The notes under the pieces were generated by a model that did not search any database, was not told where the DNA came from, and worked only from the letters and a program-made list of their open reading frames with translations. Position numbers and translations under genes: made by a program. DNA of 64,000 nt from Anthostomella pinea (lineage: Eukaryota; Ascomycota; Sordariomycetes; Xylariales; Xylariaceae): positions 1,612,001 to 1,676,000 of the forward strand of contig CAUWAG010000010.1 of assembly GCA_963556695.1 (NCBI GenBank), in the 5' to 3' direction. Below, one piece after another: positions 32,999-42,102 of the stretch. The stretch's first letter is position 1; every line of letters begins with the position of its first letter.

Positions 32999-34262
32999 GA
33001 TGGTCAGTTTGCTTATACTGATAGGAAGCTTCCAAGAGCTCTGGATTTATAGCCCAATAAGATACAGAGAGGTATAGAGCTGCCAAACAAGGTGAAAAAA
33101 AAAACTGTTGCAGGGACGGTCATACCTCGAGTTACTCAAGCACGGGAAACGAGATTGCTCAGGGTAGGTATCAGGGACACGACGCGGCTAGAGGTACTAC
33201 TACGATGCCAATTATACCATCTGCAGAGGCAGGGAGGACCAGAGACACCAAAGGCAAGGCAGGACAGGATAGAAGATAGGTTTATTGCACATTGATGCCT
33301 GGTGGAAAGGCGACGGTCAGGTGGCCAGAAAGACTGAAAGACTGCAGGTGGCTCAGAGTTGAAATGTTGAAAGCTGTCTTTGAAGTTGGGAGCTTTCCCT
33401 GACGCAGGTCCAACGTGGACTCCAATGTTGGCCCCGGGGCAGGTGGATTAGCAGCAAACGGCCCCTGTAATCCATCCAATAGGCTGCTATTTGCAGGCCT
33501 AGTTCCACATGTGACAGGGACCCTGATAAGTCATGTTAGCCCTGCCTGCCTGCGTCGGCGCAACGCAGGGGCAGAGGGGCTGGCTGAGGGGTTGAGGGGG
33601 TGGCCTGAGCGGCATGATAGAGAGCTGTTGACCCTCACAGCTGCCTCATTCATGCCAACAAGTGTTTTAGCACACCGACATGATAAGACATCCATGGAGT
33701 CGGTGCCTCACGAAGAAGGCCAACTGGATCTATAAGGCGGATGAAGGCTAGGTAGCATAGCAGGTAGGTGGTGACTGGACTAGTGGAGGAACTACATGTA
33801 TTCACAGGAAGACACACCCCATGATAGCAGCTGCTGACTGGTATCGCACCTTGCACATTCCTTGGCCGGTCGTCAAGGGACGCTGCCATGTGAGACGCTG
33901 CGGAAATGGCTCAGCAGGAGCAGGAATATGGCGCAGTATGACAGTGTGGCTTTCGATAATCGCCATCACTACTGAGGCACAGGTATTACATGTAGGTCCA
34001 TCAAAACGATGGCTCCTGGGAGTTCACGGTGGGAAGCCAGATCACGTAGTCAAAGTCGTGGGCAAGATATGAGTATCGGTGAGTTCAGAATAGCATACGA
34101 CACTGCTACAACTACCTAATCGCCCCCGCGATCCGTCACATCAGGAGACCTCCAACCACAGAGGGTGTAAGGACAGCCAGATGACTGAATGATGACCAAG
34201 TACGCAAGCAAGCCCCATCTACCTCCGCCGCTGGCCTTCGAGGTAGGGATGTCGCCTTGTAC
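32999..34262. other. Intergenic
   Basis: Promoter side of the VPS9 gene plus the 3' region of eIF1. Open frames up to 106 codons occur on both strands, without protein-like features. Confidence 0.5.
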
Positions 34263-34728
34263 TCAAAATCCGTGGACTTTGATGGTCTTGGGGTCGAGCT
34301 CGAGCCCTTTCTTGTCGCAGAGGAATTCCTGCATGTACTTGCGCTGGTCACCCTGGAGCTGGATGACCTCGCCCATGTTGGCGTCGATCACGACAGTTCC
34401 ATTGCAGGCGAACTTCTTGCGGACGACGGTCAGGATCTTCTTTCGGTCGAACTTGGAGGGAAGGCCTTGGATGGTCGTCAATGTCTTGCGACCATTTCGC
34501 TCTGTGTGGGAGTCAGCATGTAGTGTTCGATATCCGACCGGCAGGTATACTGACGCTGGATGCGGATGTGGATGTAATCCTCCTGCTTGCTCGAACTTCC
34601 CGGATCGTCATCGGCCGCAGCATCAGCGAAGGGGTCTGGTAGTGAGTGTCGCGTTAGCAGGGCGGTATGGCGTTGAGAAAAAGTCGCGACAAGAACGTAC
34701 CGAATGTCTTGAGGTTTTCAATGGACAT
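34263..34728 (-). CDS. sui1: Translation initiation factor eIF1 (Sui1)
   Basis: Small factor of the 43S preinitiation complex that enforces start-codon stringency. Exons: 34728-34701, 34635-34555 and 34501-34263 (115 residues). The short exon 1 encodes MSIENLKTF. The junctions give FDPFADAAADDDPG and IHIRIQQRNGRKTLTTIQGLP, the classic eIF1 core, followed by KKILTVVRKKFACNGTV, GEVIQLQGDQRKYMQEFL and the C-terminal IKVHGF. The base at -3 of the ATG is T, with TAG directly before it, a poor initiation context. Poor context is a conserved feature of eIF1 genes, through which the factor limits its own synthesis. It is divergent from atg15 with 614 bp between starts. Confidence 0.95.
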
Positions 34729-34732
34729 CTAA
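34726..34732 (-). promoter_or_regulatory. Poor-context eIF1 start codon
   Basis: Reading the minus strand the context is CTTAG before the ATG: -3 is T and -2/-1 are AG, so the favoured A or G at -3 is missing. This is the known basis of eIF1 autoregulation in eukaryotes. Confidence 0.75.
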
Positions 34733-35342
34733 GACGGTATGCTCGTAAGCGACTTGATTGACTGATGATGGATGGGAGAAGGCTGTATTTGTGTGTTGTG
34801 GGAGGTTTGGTTGATGAAGGGCGAGTCGAAGTTGATGGTTGCTTTCAGGTGGTGTTGTGTTGAACAAGGACCGCGGGGTACTCTAGTAGAATTCGAGCGG
34901 CGGTTTTGACTCAACGCGGGCTGAGCGGCTTCGGTCACGCCGATGTTTGTCCGGCGGGGGCTGACAGTTGGTTGGCGGGTGCCAGTGGCGGTCATTACAG
35001 TGCAGGGGCACGGTGTGGAAGCAGGGTACAATCAGAACCCTGACATGCCTGGAGTTGTCACGAGAGCCAGCCTGAATCGGGGATCGTAGCATCACGCCCC
35101 AATTCAGTGATTGGCTGAACCTCGTGCATGTTGTCATAGGTCACCAGGCCGCCGTCCACGCGATAACACGGGCGTGGAGGCGCTGTTGCCTCTTATCGAC
35201 GACCCGTTCGGCCATACCAACACTCGCAGCCCCATCCATCCAGTCTCTCTTCTATTCACCTCCTAGAGACAGTCCTGACTTCCATGCCCTTGACCTACTG
35301 TGCTTTGTTGTTACTCTCTTCGTTTCGTTCACATTTGCAACC
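34729..35342. promoter_or_regulatory. Divergent promoter, eIF1 and atg15
   Basis: 614 bp between two divergent starts. It contains pyrimidine-rich tracts on each side. No specific binding site is claimed. Confidence 0.4.
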
Positions 35343-37356
35343 ATGATACTGAGACGGAAACGACCGGCTTCCATCTGCAACTCTGCCGGCAGAGTCACAG
35401 CACAGCTCCTGTTGTCGTTCCTTGCCGTATCCGCCTCTCCAGCGGCTGCTACCTTCGCAAACGCAGATCCCATCTTCCCAGAGGTCCCTGGTTTATCACC
35501 CTTGCTACCAGAGCCTCAACAGCCGGCAGAGCATACCTTCGTACGTTGTCGCGATTCATGGTGACATCGATTCGCTCACTCCGTCGCTAACGCCTTGAAC
35601 AGACGCTCCGCCACATCCTCCACCACGGAACCTATCGGCACCCCGGCCTTCACCGGAGAAGGGATATAACACTACCAGATACCGAGGTTTGGCTTTCGAG
35701 CGAGGACGAACATGTCTCGGAGCGGATCACGCCCCTGAAGGCGAAGAGCCGAGCTCGGAAGATAGAGCGGATGGTCGACAGACGACCAAGCACTGTGGAT
35801 CCGTTGGTTGCCGAAGCCCGGCAGCGAGGCTATGTCCTTGCCAGTTCGCCATCCGCCTGGACTATCGATGAAGTTCCGGGACCCGATGTGACCGACAAGG
35901 AGACCGTTTTGTCTATGGCCCTGATTGCAGCGAATGCCTACGTCGAAAACTCCGAGCTACCCGACTGGAATGAAGTCGGCGAGCCCTTCAATAGAAGTGC
36001 TGACTTTGGTTGGGAAAGTGATGGATTACGGGGCCATATCTGGGGTGACGAGTCAAACTCGACTATCGTCATCGGTCTCAAGGGAACCTCACCTGCCGTC
36101 TTTGATGGAGAAGGCACGACTACCAACGACAAGGTCAACGATAACCTCTTCTTCAGCTGCTGCTGTGCTCAGCAGGGCCAATGGTCGTGGCATCAGGTCT
36201 GCGATTGCGCCACAGGCACGTACAGCTGCAACAACACGTGTGTGACCAAGGCCCTACGTGAAGAGAATCGTTACTATCAGGCTGCCAGAGAACTTTATGC
36301 CAACGTTACAGAACTCTACCCAGATTCGAACATTTGGGTGTCTGGGCATTCTCTAGGCGGAGCAGTCAGCTCGTTTCTTGGCCTCACCTATGGCATTCCC
36401 GTGGTCACTTTCGAAGCCGTCCCAGAAGCATTGCCTGCTGGACGATTAGGACTTCCAGTTCCACCGCATGCTGATCCTAACTTCCCCCAAACCCGCGAAT
36501 ACTCGGGGGCGTCCCATTTTGGGCACACGGCAGATCCTATTTACATTGGAACCTGCAATGGAGCAACCGCCTCGTGTTCTTTCGCAGGATATGCTCTGGA
36601 ATCGGCTTGCCACACTGGCTACGAATGTGTTTACGACACTGTAGCAGATCATGGTTGGAGAGTAGGCATTGGTACCCACAAGATCCGATCCGTGATCAAC
36701 GATGTCATCAAGAAGTACGATGATGTCCCAGAGTGCAAATTCACTCCAGAATGTCGAGATTGCGCAAACTGGAAGATGTACGAGAGCAACAGCACAGGTT
36801 CGACTACTTCATCCAGCAGCTCGACTTCATCGAAAACACGGACCCGGACGGCGACCTGCGAAACCCCTGGATGGTGAGTCAAGGTCAATCAACATTAAGA
36901 GACTTTACTAACATGCGCAGGTGGGGATGTCTGGATGAATCAACGACCACAGACGTGACGACAACATCGACCAGTAGCAGTTCAACCTTGACCTGCAAGA
37001 CGCCTGGTTGGTTTGGCTGCAAAGATGAGACCACTACAACCAGCAGCGTCACTACAACCTCAAACACCTCGGCCGTTACAACTACCTCTTCTCCCACCAG
37101 CACCACTACTTGCGAGTCTCCAGGTTGGTGGGGTTGCAAGGACATAACCACTACCACTGCCACAAGTTCTGCGACGCAGACTCATCTAATCACCTCACCC
37201 CCATCTATGCCAACGACCACTTCTATAACAGAACCTCGCCCGGAGCCGACGGAACCTGCCAAAACTCATTGTGCGCATCGAAACTGGGTTGGCCAATGCA
37301 AGGAGTGGAAACAGGACGGTGGCGAGAATTCGATCGGGGAGAACGATGAGATATAG
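35343..37356 (+). CDS. atg15: Autophagy-related lipase Atg15
   Basis: Membrane-anchored vacuolar phospholipase that breaks down autophagic bodies and MVB vesicles. Exons: 35343-35540, 35603-36873 and 36921-37356 (634 residues). A single N-terminal signal anchor ([19 protein letters not shown], about residues 21-39) precedes the alpha/beta-hydrolase domain. The nucleophile elbow is SGHSLGGAV with Ser316. Many N-glycosylation sequons and Cys pairs are visible ([24 protein letters not shown]), as in other Atg15 proteins. The C-terminal tail is Thr/Ser-rich with three repeats around TPGWWGC, TPGWFGC and SPGWWGC; the first is completed only across intron 2, which has a perfect TACTAAC branch site. 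Family members end in similar Cys/Trp repeats. Confidence 0.95.
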
Positions 37357-37774
37357 GCGTTCAACTTATCAAACATGCATACTCATAGCCCATAGCTAAC
37401 TGGGTTTATCATCAATAAACCTTGGGCTTTGCCGGCGTTGGATTTTGGGTGGCGTTCGGGTAAATAGGGGTAAGCCTTTACACGAATCAGATATCATCAT
37501 CCGTACCATTGCAGAATAGTTCACAATGACACAAGCAGCCATTCAGTGCTCATTCCAGTCAATTGCCCCTAAGACCATTGCTTATGCTGCTTATTTTTTT
37601 AACCAGGCCTTTTGGCTTCCCCGTTTTGTCTACAATCGACGACAAGCCCTACCCGCGGTCCTGGACTGCAAGAACGGAGAGCTCTTCCTCGAGCGCGGTG
37701 ATTGCCTGTCGGAAGTCATTGAAAAGCTGCTCGATGAGGCGAGCAGGACCCTCGGGGCGCTGGTGCGCGATCCC
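37357..37774. other. Convergent 3' region, atg15 and ade5,7
   Basis: 418 bp between facing stops. An ATCAATAAACC signal near 37412 could serve atg15. No gene was seen. Confidence 0.55.
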
Positions 37775-38450
37775 CTAATTCCACGATTCCAGCCCCTTAA
37801 GCACGCATTCCTCGCCCCCCTCCGCCCGCGCCGTCAGCCGGCCGATCGTATACACCGTCTCGCCCATCTCCGTCAGCTTAGTCTTCACCGTCTCCACGTC
37901 CGCCGCGGCCACGATGGCCACCATGCCGACGCCATTGTTGAATGTGCGCGCCATCTCGGCCGGCGCGACGTTGCCCGCCGTCTTGAGCCAGCGGAACACG
38001 GGCGGCAGATCCCAGGTGGCAACGTCGATCTCGGCGGCCAGGTGCGGCGGCAGCGCGCGGGGCACGTTCTCGGTCAGGCCGCCGCCGGTGATGTGCGAGA
38101 GGCCCTTGAGGTGCGGGAGCACGGAGAGTAGGGGTTTGACGTAGATGCGCGTGGGCGTCAGGAGGGAGGCGCCTACTGTGGGTTGTTGTTGTTGTTGTTG
38201 TTGTTGTTGTTGCTGGGAGGTTGAGGATGAGGAGGAGGTAGACGTCGTCCAGGGCGCGGGACTGGTGTAGGCCAGTTCTTCGCGTGCGAGGATACGGCGG
38301 ACGAGGGAGAACCCGTTGGAGTGGACGCCCGAGGACGCGAGGCCCATCAGGACGTCGCCTTCGGCCATGGCGTCGAGGCGCGGGAGGCGGTCCGCGGCGC
38401 GCATGACGCCGATGGCGGTGCCGGCGGCGTCGTAGTCGTCGTCCTTGTAC

Positions 38451-38482
<32 letters not shown>

Positions 38483-40201
38483 GAGGGCGCAGCCCGCGGC
38501 GCGGCACCCCGCGGCGACGCTCTCGACGAAGGCGGCCCCGACGGACGGGTCCAGCCGGCTGCAGCCGAAGTAGTCGAGGAACATGACGGGCTCGGCGCCC
38601 TGCACGACCAGGTCGTTGACGTTCATGGCGACGAGGTCGATGCCCACGGTCGTGTGGTCGGACGTCGCCTGCGCGATCATCAGCTTCGTGCCGACGCCGT
38701 CGATGGCGCCCACCACGATGGGAGCGTCGCTCGAGAAGCCTGCCTTGGACAGGTCTACCTCGCCGCCGAACCCGCCGATCTCCGCGTCGGCGCCGGCACG
38801 TTTCGTGGACCGGACGGCGTTGCGGATCCGCTCCACGAACTGGTTGCCTGTTTCGATGCTCACGCCTGCTTGCGCGTACGTCAGGGCCTCCTTGGTTTCG
38901 CTCGTCGGCTGGAAGGCGCGGTGGGCGATATCCTTGCGGTAGTACATGTCCTTGAACTGGATTAGCCTCACGCCCTCGTAAGCCTTGTCGACGGCCGCGC
39001 GCAGGCTCTCTGTAGCGGTGGCGCTTGCTGCTATTACTCGGCCTCCTGCTGTCTGCAGTTTGCCATCTGCCAATTTGGTGCCGGCGTGGAATATGTTGAT
39101 GCCAGCGGGCGGCGCTTGTACGGTCATCTCCTCTCCCTTCGCGTACGACTCTGGGTAGCCCCCAGCGGCGACGACGACAGTGGCGCTGAATCTGGGCTCG
39201 ACCTTGATCTCAACGCTGCGGAGGTAGTGTTCTGAGCACGCTACCATGATCTCAGCCAGATCTGTGTCCTCGGACAGTAATGGCAGTACGGTCTGGGTCT
39301 CTGGGTCTCCGAATCGCACGTTGTACTCGAGGACTTTCGGTCCGGTTGAAGTGATCATGAGTCCAGTGAAGAGTATACCGACGAACGGCATTTTGTCGTT
39401 GCACATGCCGTCGATGGTGGGTTGGATGATGTCTCGATCTATTTGCGCCACGAGCTCTGGTGTTGCGATGTTTGTCGGCGCATAGCATCCCATGCCTCCT
39501 GTGTTGAGTCCTGTATCGCCTTCGCCAATTCTCTTGTGATCCTGGGCAGGGGGTAGTGACTTGATCGTGTAGCCGTCGCTGAAAGTCAAGATGCTCAGCT
39601 CATCGCCCGTCAGGAACTCCTCGATAACCACCTCATCTCCCGCAGAGCCGAATTCCTTTTTCTGCATGATATCCTTCAGAGCCTGGTGTGCTTCCTCTTT
39701 CGACGTTGGCATGATAACACCCTTGCCAGCCGCAAGGCCATCGGCCTTGATCACGACGTCATGCTGGACCCGGTCGATGTATCCGCGGGCTTTTTCATAG
39801 TCGGAGAAGTTCTCGTAGGCGGCGGTGGGAATGTTGTGTTTCTTCATGAAGTCCTTGGAGAAGGTCTTGCTCCCCTCCATCTGCGCTGCCTTCTTCGATG
39901 GACCAAAGCTCTGGATGCCTGCCCTCTTGAAGAAATCCACAACACCGGCGACGAGGGGCGCTTCAGGTCCAGGGACGACATAGTTGATACTGTTTTTTCT
40001 TGCGAGGTCGAGCAGCGCAGGGAAGTCTTCGCCCGATACGGTGGTGTCGTTTGTGGTCTTGGGGCAAGTTGCTGTACCTCCGTTGCCTGGTACTGCTATA
40101 ATCGACTCGACCAGAGATGACTGGCTCAACTTCCAAGCAATGGCATGCTCCCGGCCTCCGTTGCCAATCAGTAGAATACGAAGCGGGTACTCGACACTCA
40201 T
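37775..40201 (-). CDS. ade5,7: Bifunctional purine synthesis enzyme GARS-AIRS (Ade5,7)
   Basis: Cytosolic fusion of phosphoribosylamine-glycine ligase (N-terminal, about 1-430) and phosphoribosylformylglycinamidine cyclo-ligase (C-terminal, about 440-808), catalysing steps 2 and 5 of de novo purine synthesis. 808 residues, one exon. The GARS part shows [39 protein letters not shown] and [10 protein letters not shown]. The AIRS part shows [62 protein letters not shown] and THITGGG-like [16 protein letters not shown]. The frame extends to a TTG; the first ATG is at 40201-40199. Oddity: the AIRS part carries an inserted Ser/Thr-rich run and 11 glutamines (codons at 38216-38184) before [10 protein letters not shown]. 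The AIRS half is markedly GC-rich. Confidence 0.95.
38184..38216 (-). repeat. CAA/CAG trinucleotide tract encoding 11 Gln in Ade5,7
   Basis: Ten TTG units and one CTG on the plus strand encode an uninterrupted Gln run on the minus strand, in the AIRS domain of ade5,7. Confidence 0.95.
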
Positions 40202-40700
40202 GATGACTGTCAAGCCACGCGGGGTCTGGCGGGCTTAGGGAGCAGCTGTGATTGATAGCAGTTGAGATGTAGGTAGGAGGCAGACCGTCAATGGAACAAT
40301 TGGTAGTGGTATAAGCAGTCTTTCGGGTGATTATGCCACTCAATTGTCCCATGGACGATTGCTATGTCCAGGTGATTATGCGAATTATTTTTCACAACCA
40401 CTTGATCCATCGAAATTTTCTCGCGAACACCAAAACTGTCCCTCATCTAAAGATAGCAGGACATTTACCCCTCCCCCGCAATGAAGCACATGCTAGGGGT
40501 CGTTATGGCTCCACTGAGATGCAGCTCGATAAGGCGATAAGCTGCATGACATCTGACCAGACTGCAGGTGCTTGAGCCTCCATGTCTGGTCGGAAACAAA
40601 ACAACCTCAACTTTCACCAAAGCCTCTGTTCTCATAACTCCTTAGACACCCCGAACATCCTGGCTTAAAGTCACAACATCTTGATCAAAGTGGCGGCAAT
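40202..40700. promoter_or_regulatory. Divergent promoter, ade5,7 and dephospho-CoA kinase
   Basis: 499 bp between two divergent starts of metabolic genes. It is AT-richer in the middle (around 40375-40440). No specific site was identified. Confidence 0.4.
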
Positions 40701-41525
40701 ATGATGTTCATAGGCTTGACGGGCTCCATCGCCACGGGCAAATCCACAGTCTCATCTATCCTGTCATCACCTCCCTACTCGTTGCCCATCATCGATGCCG
40801 ATATCCTGGCGCGCAAAGTCGTCGAGCCGGGAACAAACGGTTACAATGCCATTGTGAAGCACTTCGGGCCTACAACGCCAGATCTGCTAGTCCCCTCGTC
40901 CGAGTCCATGCCAGAGAGTGGCGTGGACCGCAAAGGCAGACCATTGAACAGACCTGCTCTCGGCAAGCGTGTCTTTGGCGACAGCGAGGAGAGGAAGAAA
41001 GACAGGGGCGTACTGAACGGCATTGTGCACCCTGAAGTGAGAAAGGAGGTCTACAAGGCCATTCTGTGGAATTATCTGAAGGGATGCTGGGCAGTCGTGC
41101 TGGACGTCCCCCTACTGTTCGAAAGCGGTTGGGATAAGCTGTCAGGAGTTGTGATGGTTGTGGCTGTCAGAGATCCCGAAGTGCAGATGAAGAGACTCAT
41201 GGATCGCGACCCTCATCTCAGCCGCGAAGATGCACAGAACCGGGTGCACAGCCAGACTGATGTAAGGTTGAAGGCGAAGAGATGTGAGGCGAGAGGGAAG
41301 GGAAAGGGCGTGGTGGTCTGGAATGATGGCTCGCGGGAGGAACTGAAGGCCAGCATTGACGCTTGTCTGCAGGAGATCAGAAGTAGCAGTCCGCCCTGGT
41401 GGAATTGGATTTGCCTTCTCTTCCCTCCCCTGGGTGTTGCGGCAGGAGCAAGGTCGTACTGGCAGAATGTCAACATCAACAAGCGATGGGCAGATGCCGA
41501 ATTGAAAGAGAAGGCCAAGCTATAG
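40701..41525 (+). CDS. cab5: Dephospho-CoA kinase
   Basis: Phosphorylates the 3'-OH of dephospho-CoA, the last step of CoA synthesis. 274 residues, no intron. The P-loop GSIATGKST lies at residues 8-16, followed by the substrate segment PIIDADILARKVVEPG and the lid and central motifs LVVLDVPLLFESG-like (AVVLDVPLLFESGWD) and RDPHLSREDAQNRVHSQ. A fungal insertion of about 30 residues (SSESMPESGVDRKGRPLNR) separates the first helices. The C-terminus has a hydrophobic segment (WNWICLLFPPLGVAAGA, about 234-250), suggesting membrane association, which is inferred only. Confidence 0.93.
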   Translation: MMFIGLTGSIATGKSTVSSILSSPPYSLPIIDADILARKVVEPGTNGYNAIVKHFGPTTPDLLVPSSESMPESGVDRKGRPLNRPALGKRVFGDSEERKKDRGVLNGIVHPEVRKEVYKAILWNYLKGCWAVVLDVPLLFESGWDKLSGVVMVVAVRDPEVQMKRLMDRDPHLSREDAQNRVHSQTDVRLKAKRCEARGKGKGVVVWNDGSREELKASIDACLQEIRSSSPPWWNWICLLFPPLGVAAGARSYWQNVNINKRWADAELKEKAKL

Positions 41526-42102
41526 GGCGCCTGGTCTCTGGTAGATGGCAGGTGCAAGAGCTGAGATGCAGGAGGTGCGATACCCAAATATTCAACTTTT
41601 AGGCAGATGAGAGGCGGTGTTGGGCGTTGCTGGGGCAAGCAACAATACACAAAGCAGAGACTGGACACACAGCTGCATCATCAATCTCGAGTGCTTCTAG
41701 TTACCCTACCCAATCCTTACCTACCTAGTACAGTTCATTGGGGGTTTCGACATGCTGGTGCACTAAGCTGAGATCAATCGTTTCCCACACTGCCAACCTT
41801 CAATCAACAGGTGTACCGGCGCGCCTCAGCATCTCCTTGCAACTCCCTCGCCGACCTGCGAGATTGACCTCCACGCCGAATCCATACCATCTTTTCAACT
41901 GCCTGCGGATTCCTCGTCGCATTCTGCAACTTCACTTATTACCAAGTATCTGCACGTTCGTTTACACTCCCTTTACCCTTTCTCGGCGCAACCCCTTGGA
42001 CCTCGCGGGCGAGCAGATTGATCACGGCGATTACCAACAACACCTAACAACGACTCTGACACCACAACTCGAACTGGCATAAGTAAGCCCCTCTACGCAA
42101 CA
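41526..42102. other. Intergenic, leader of the WG-repeat protein gene
   Basis: 577 bp. It is pyrimidine-rich from 41810, consistent with a 5' leader. No gene is visible. Confidence 0.45.

Noticed and set aside
37526..38131. 201-codon plus-strand frame overlapping the ade5,7 3' end
   Set aside because: Mostly antisense to the strongly conserved AIRS domain; the unique N-terminal part has no feature.
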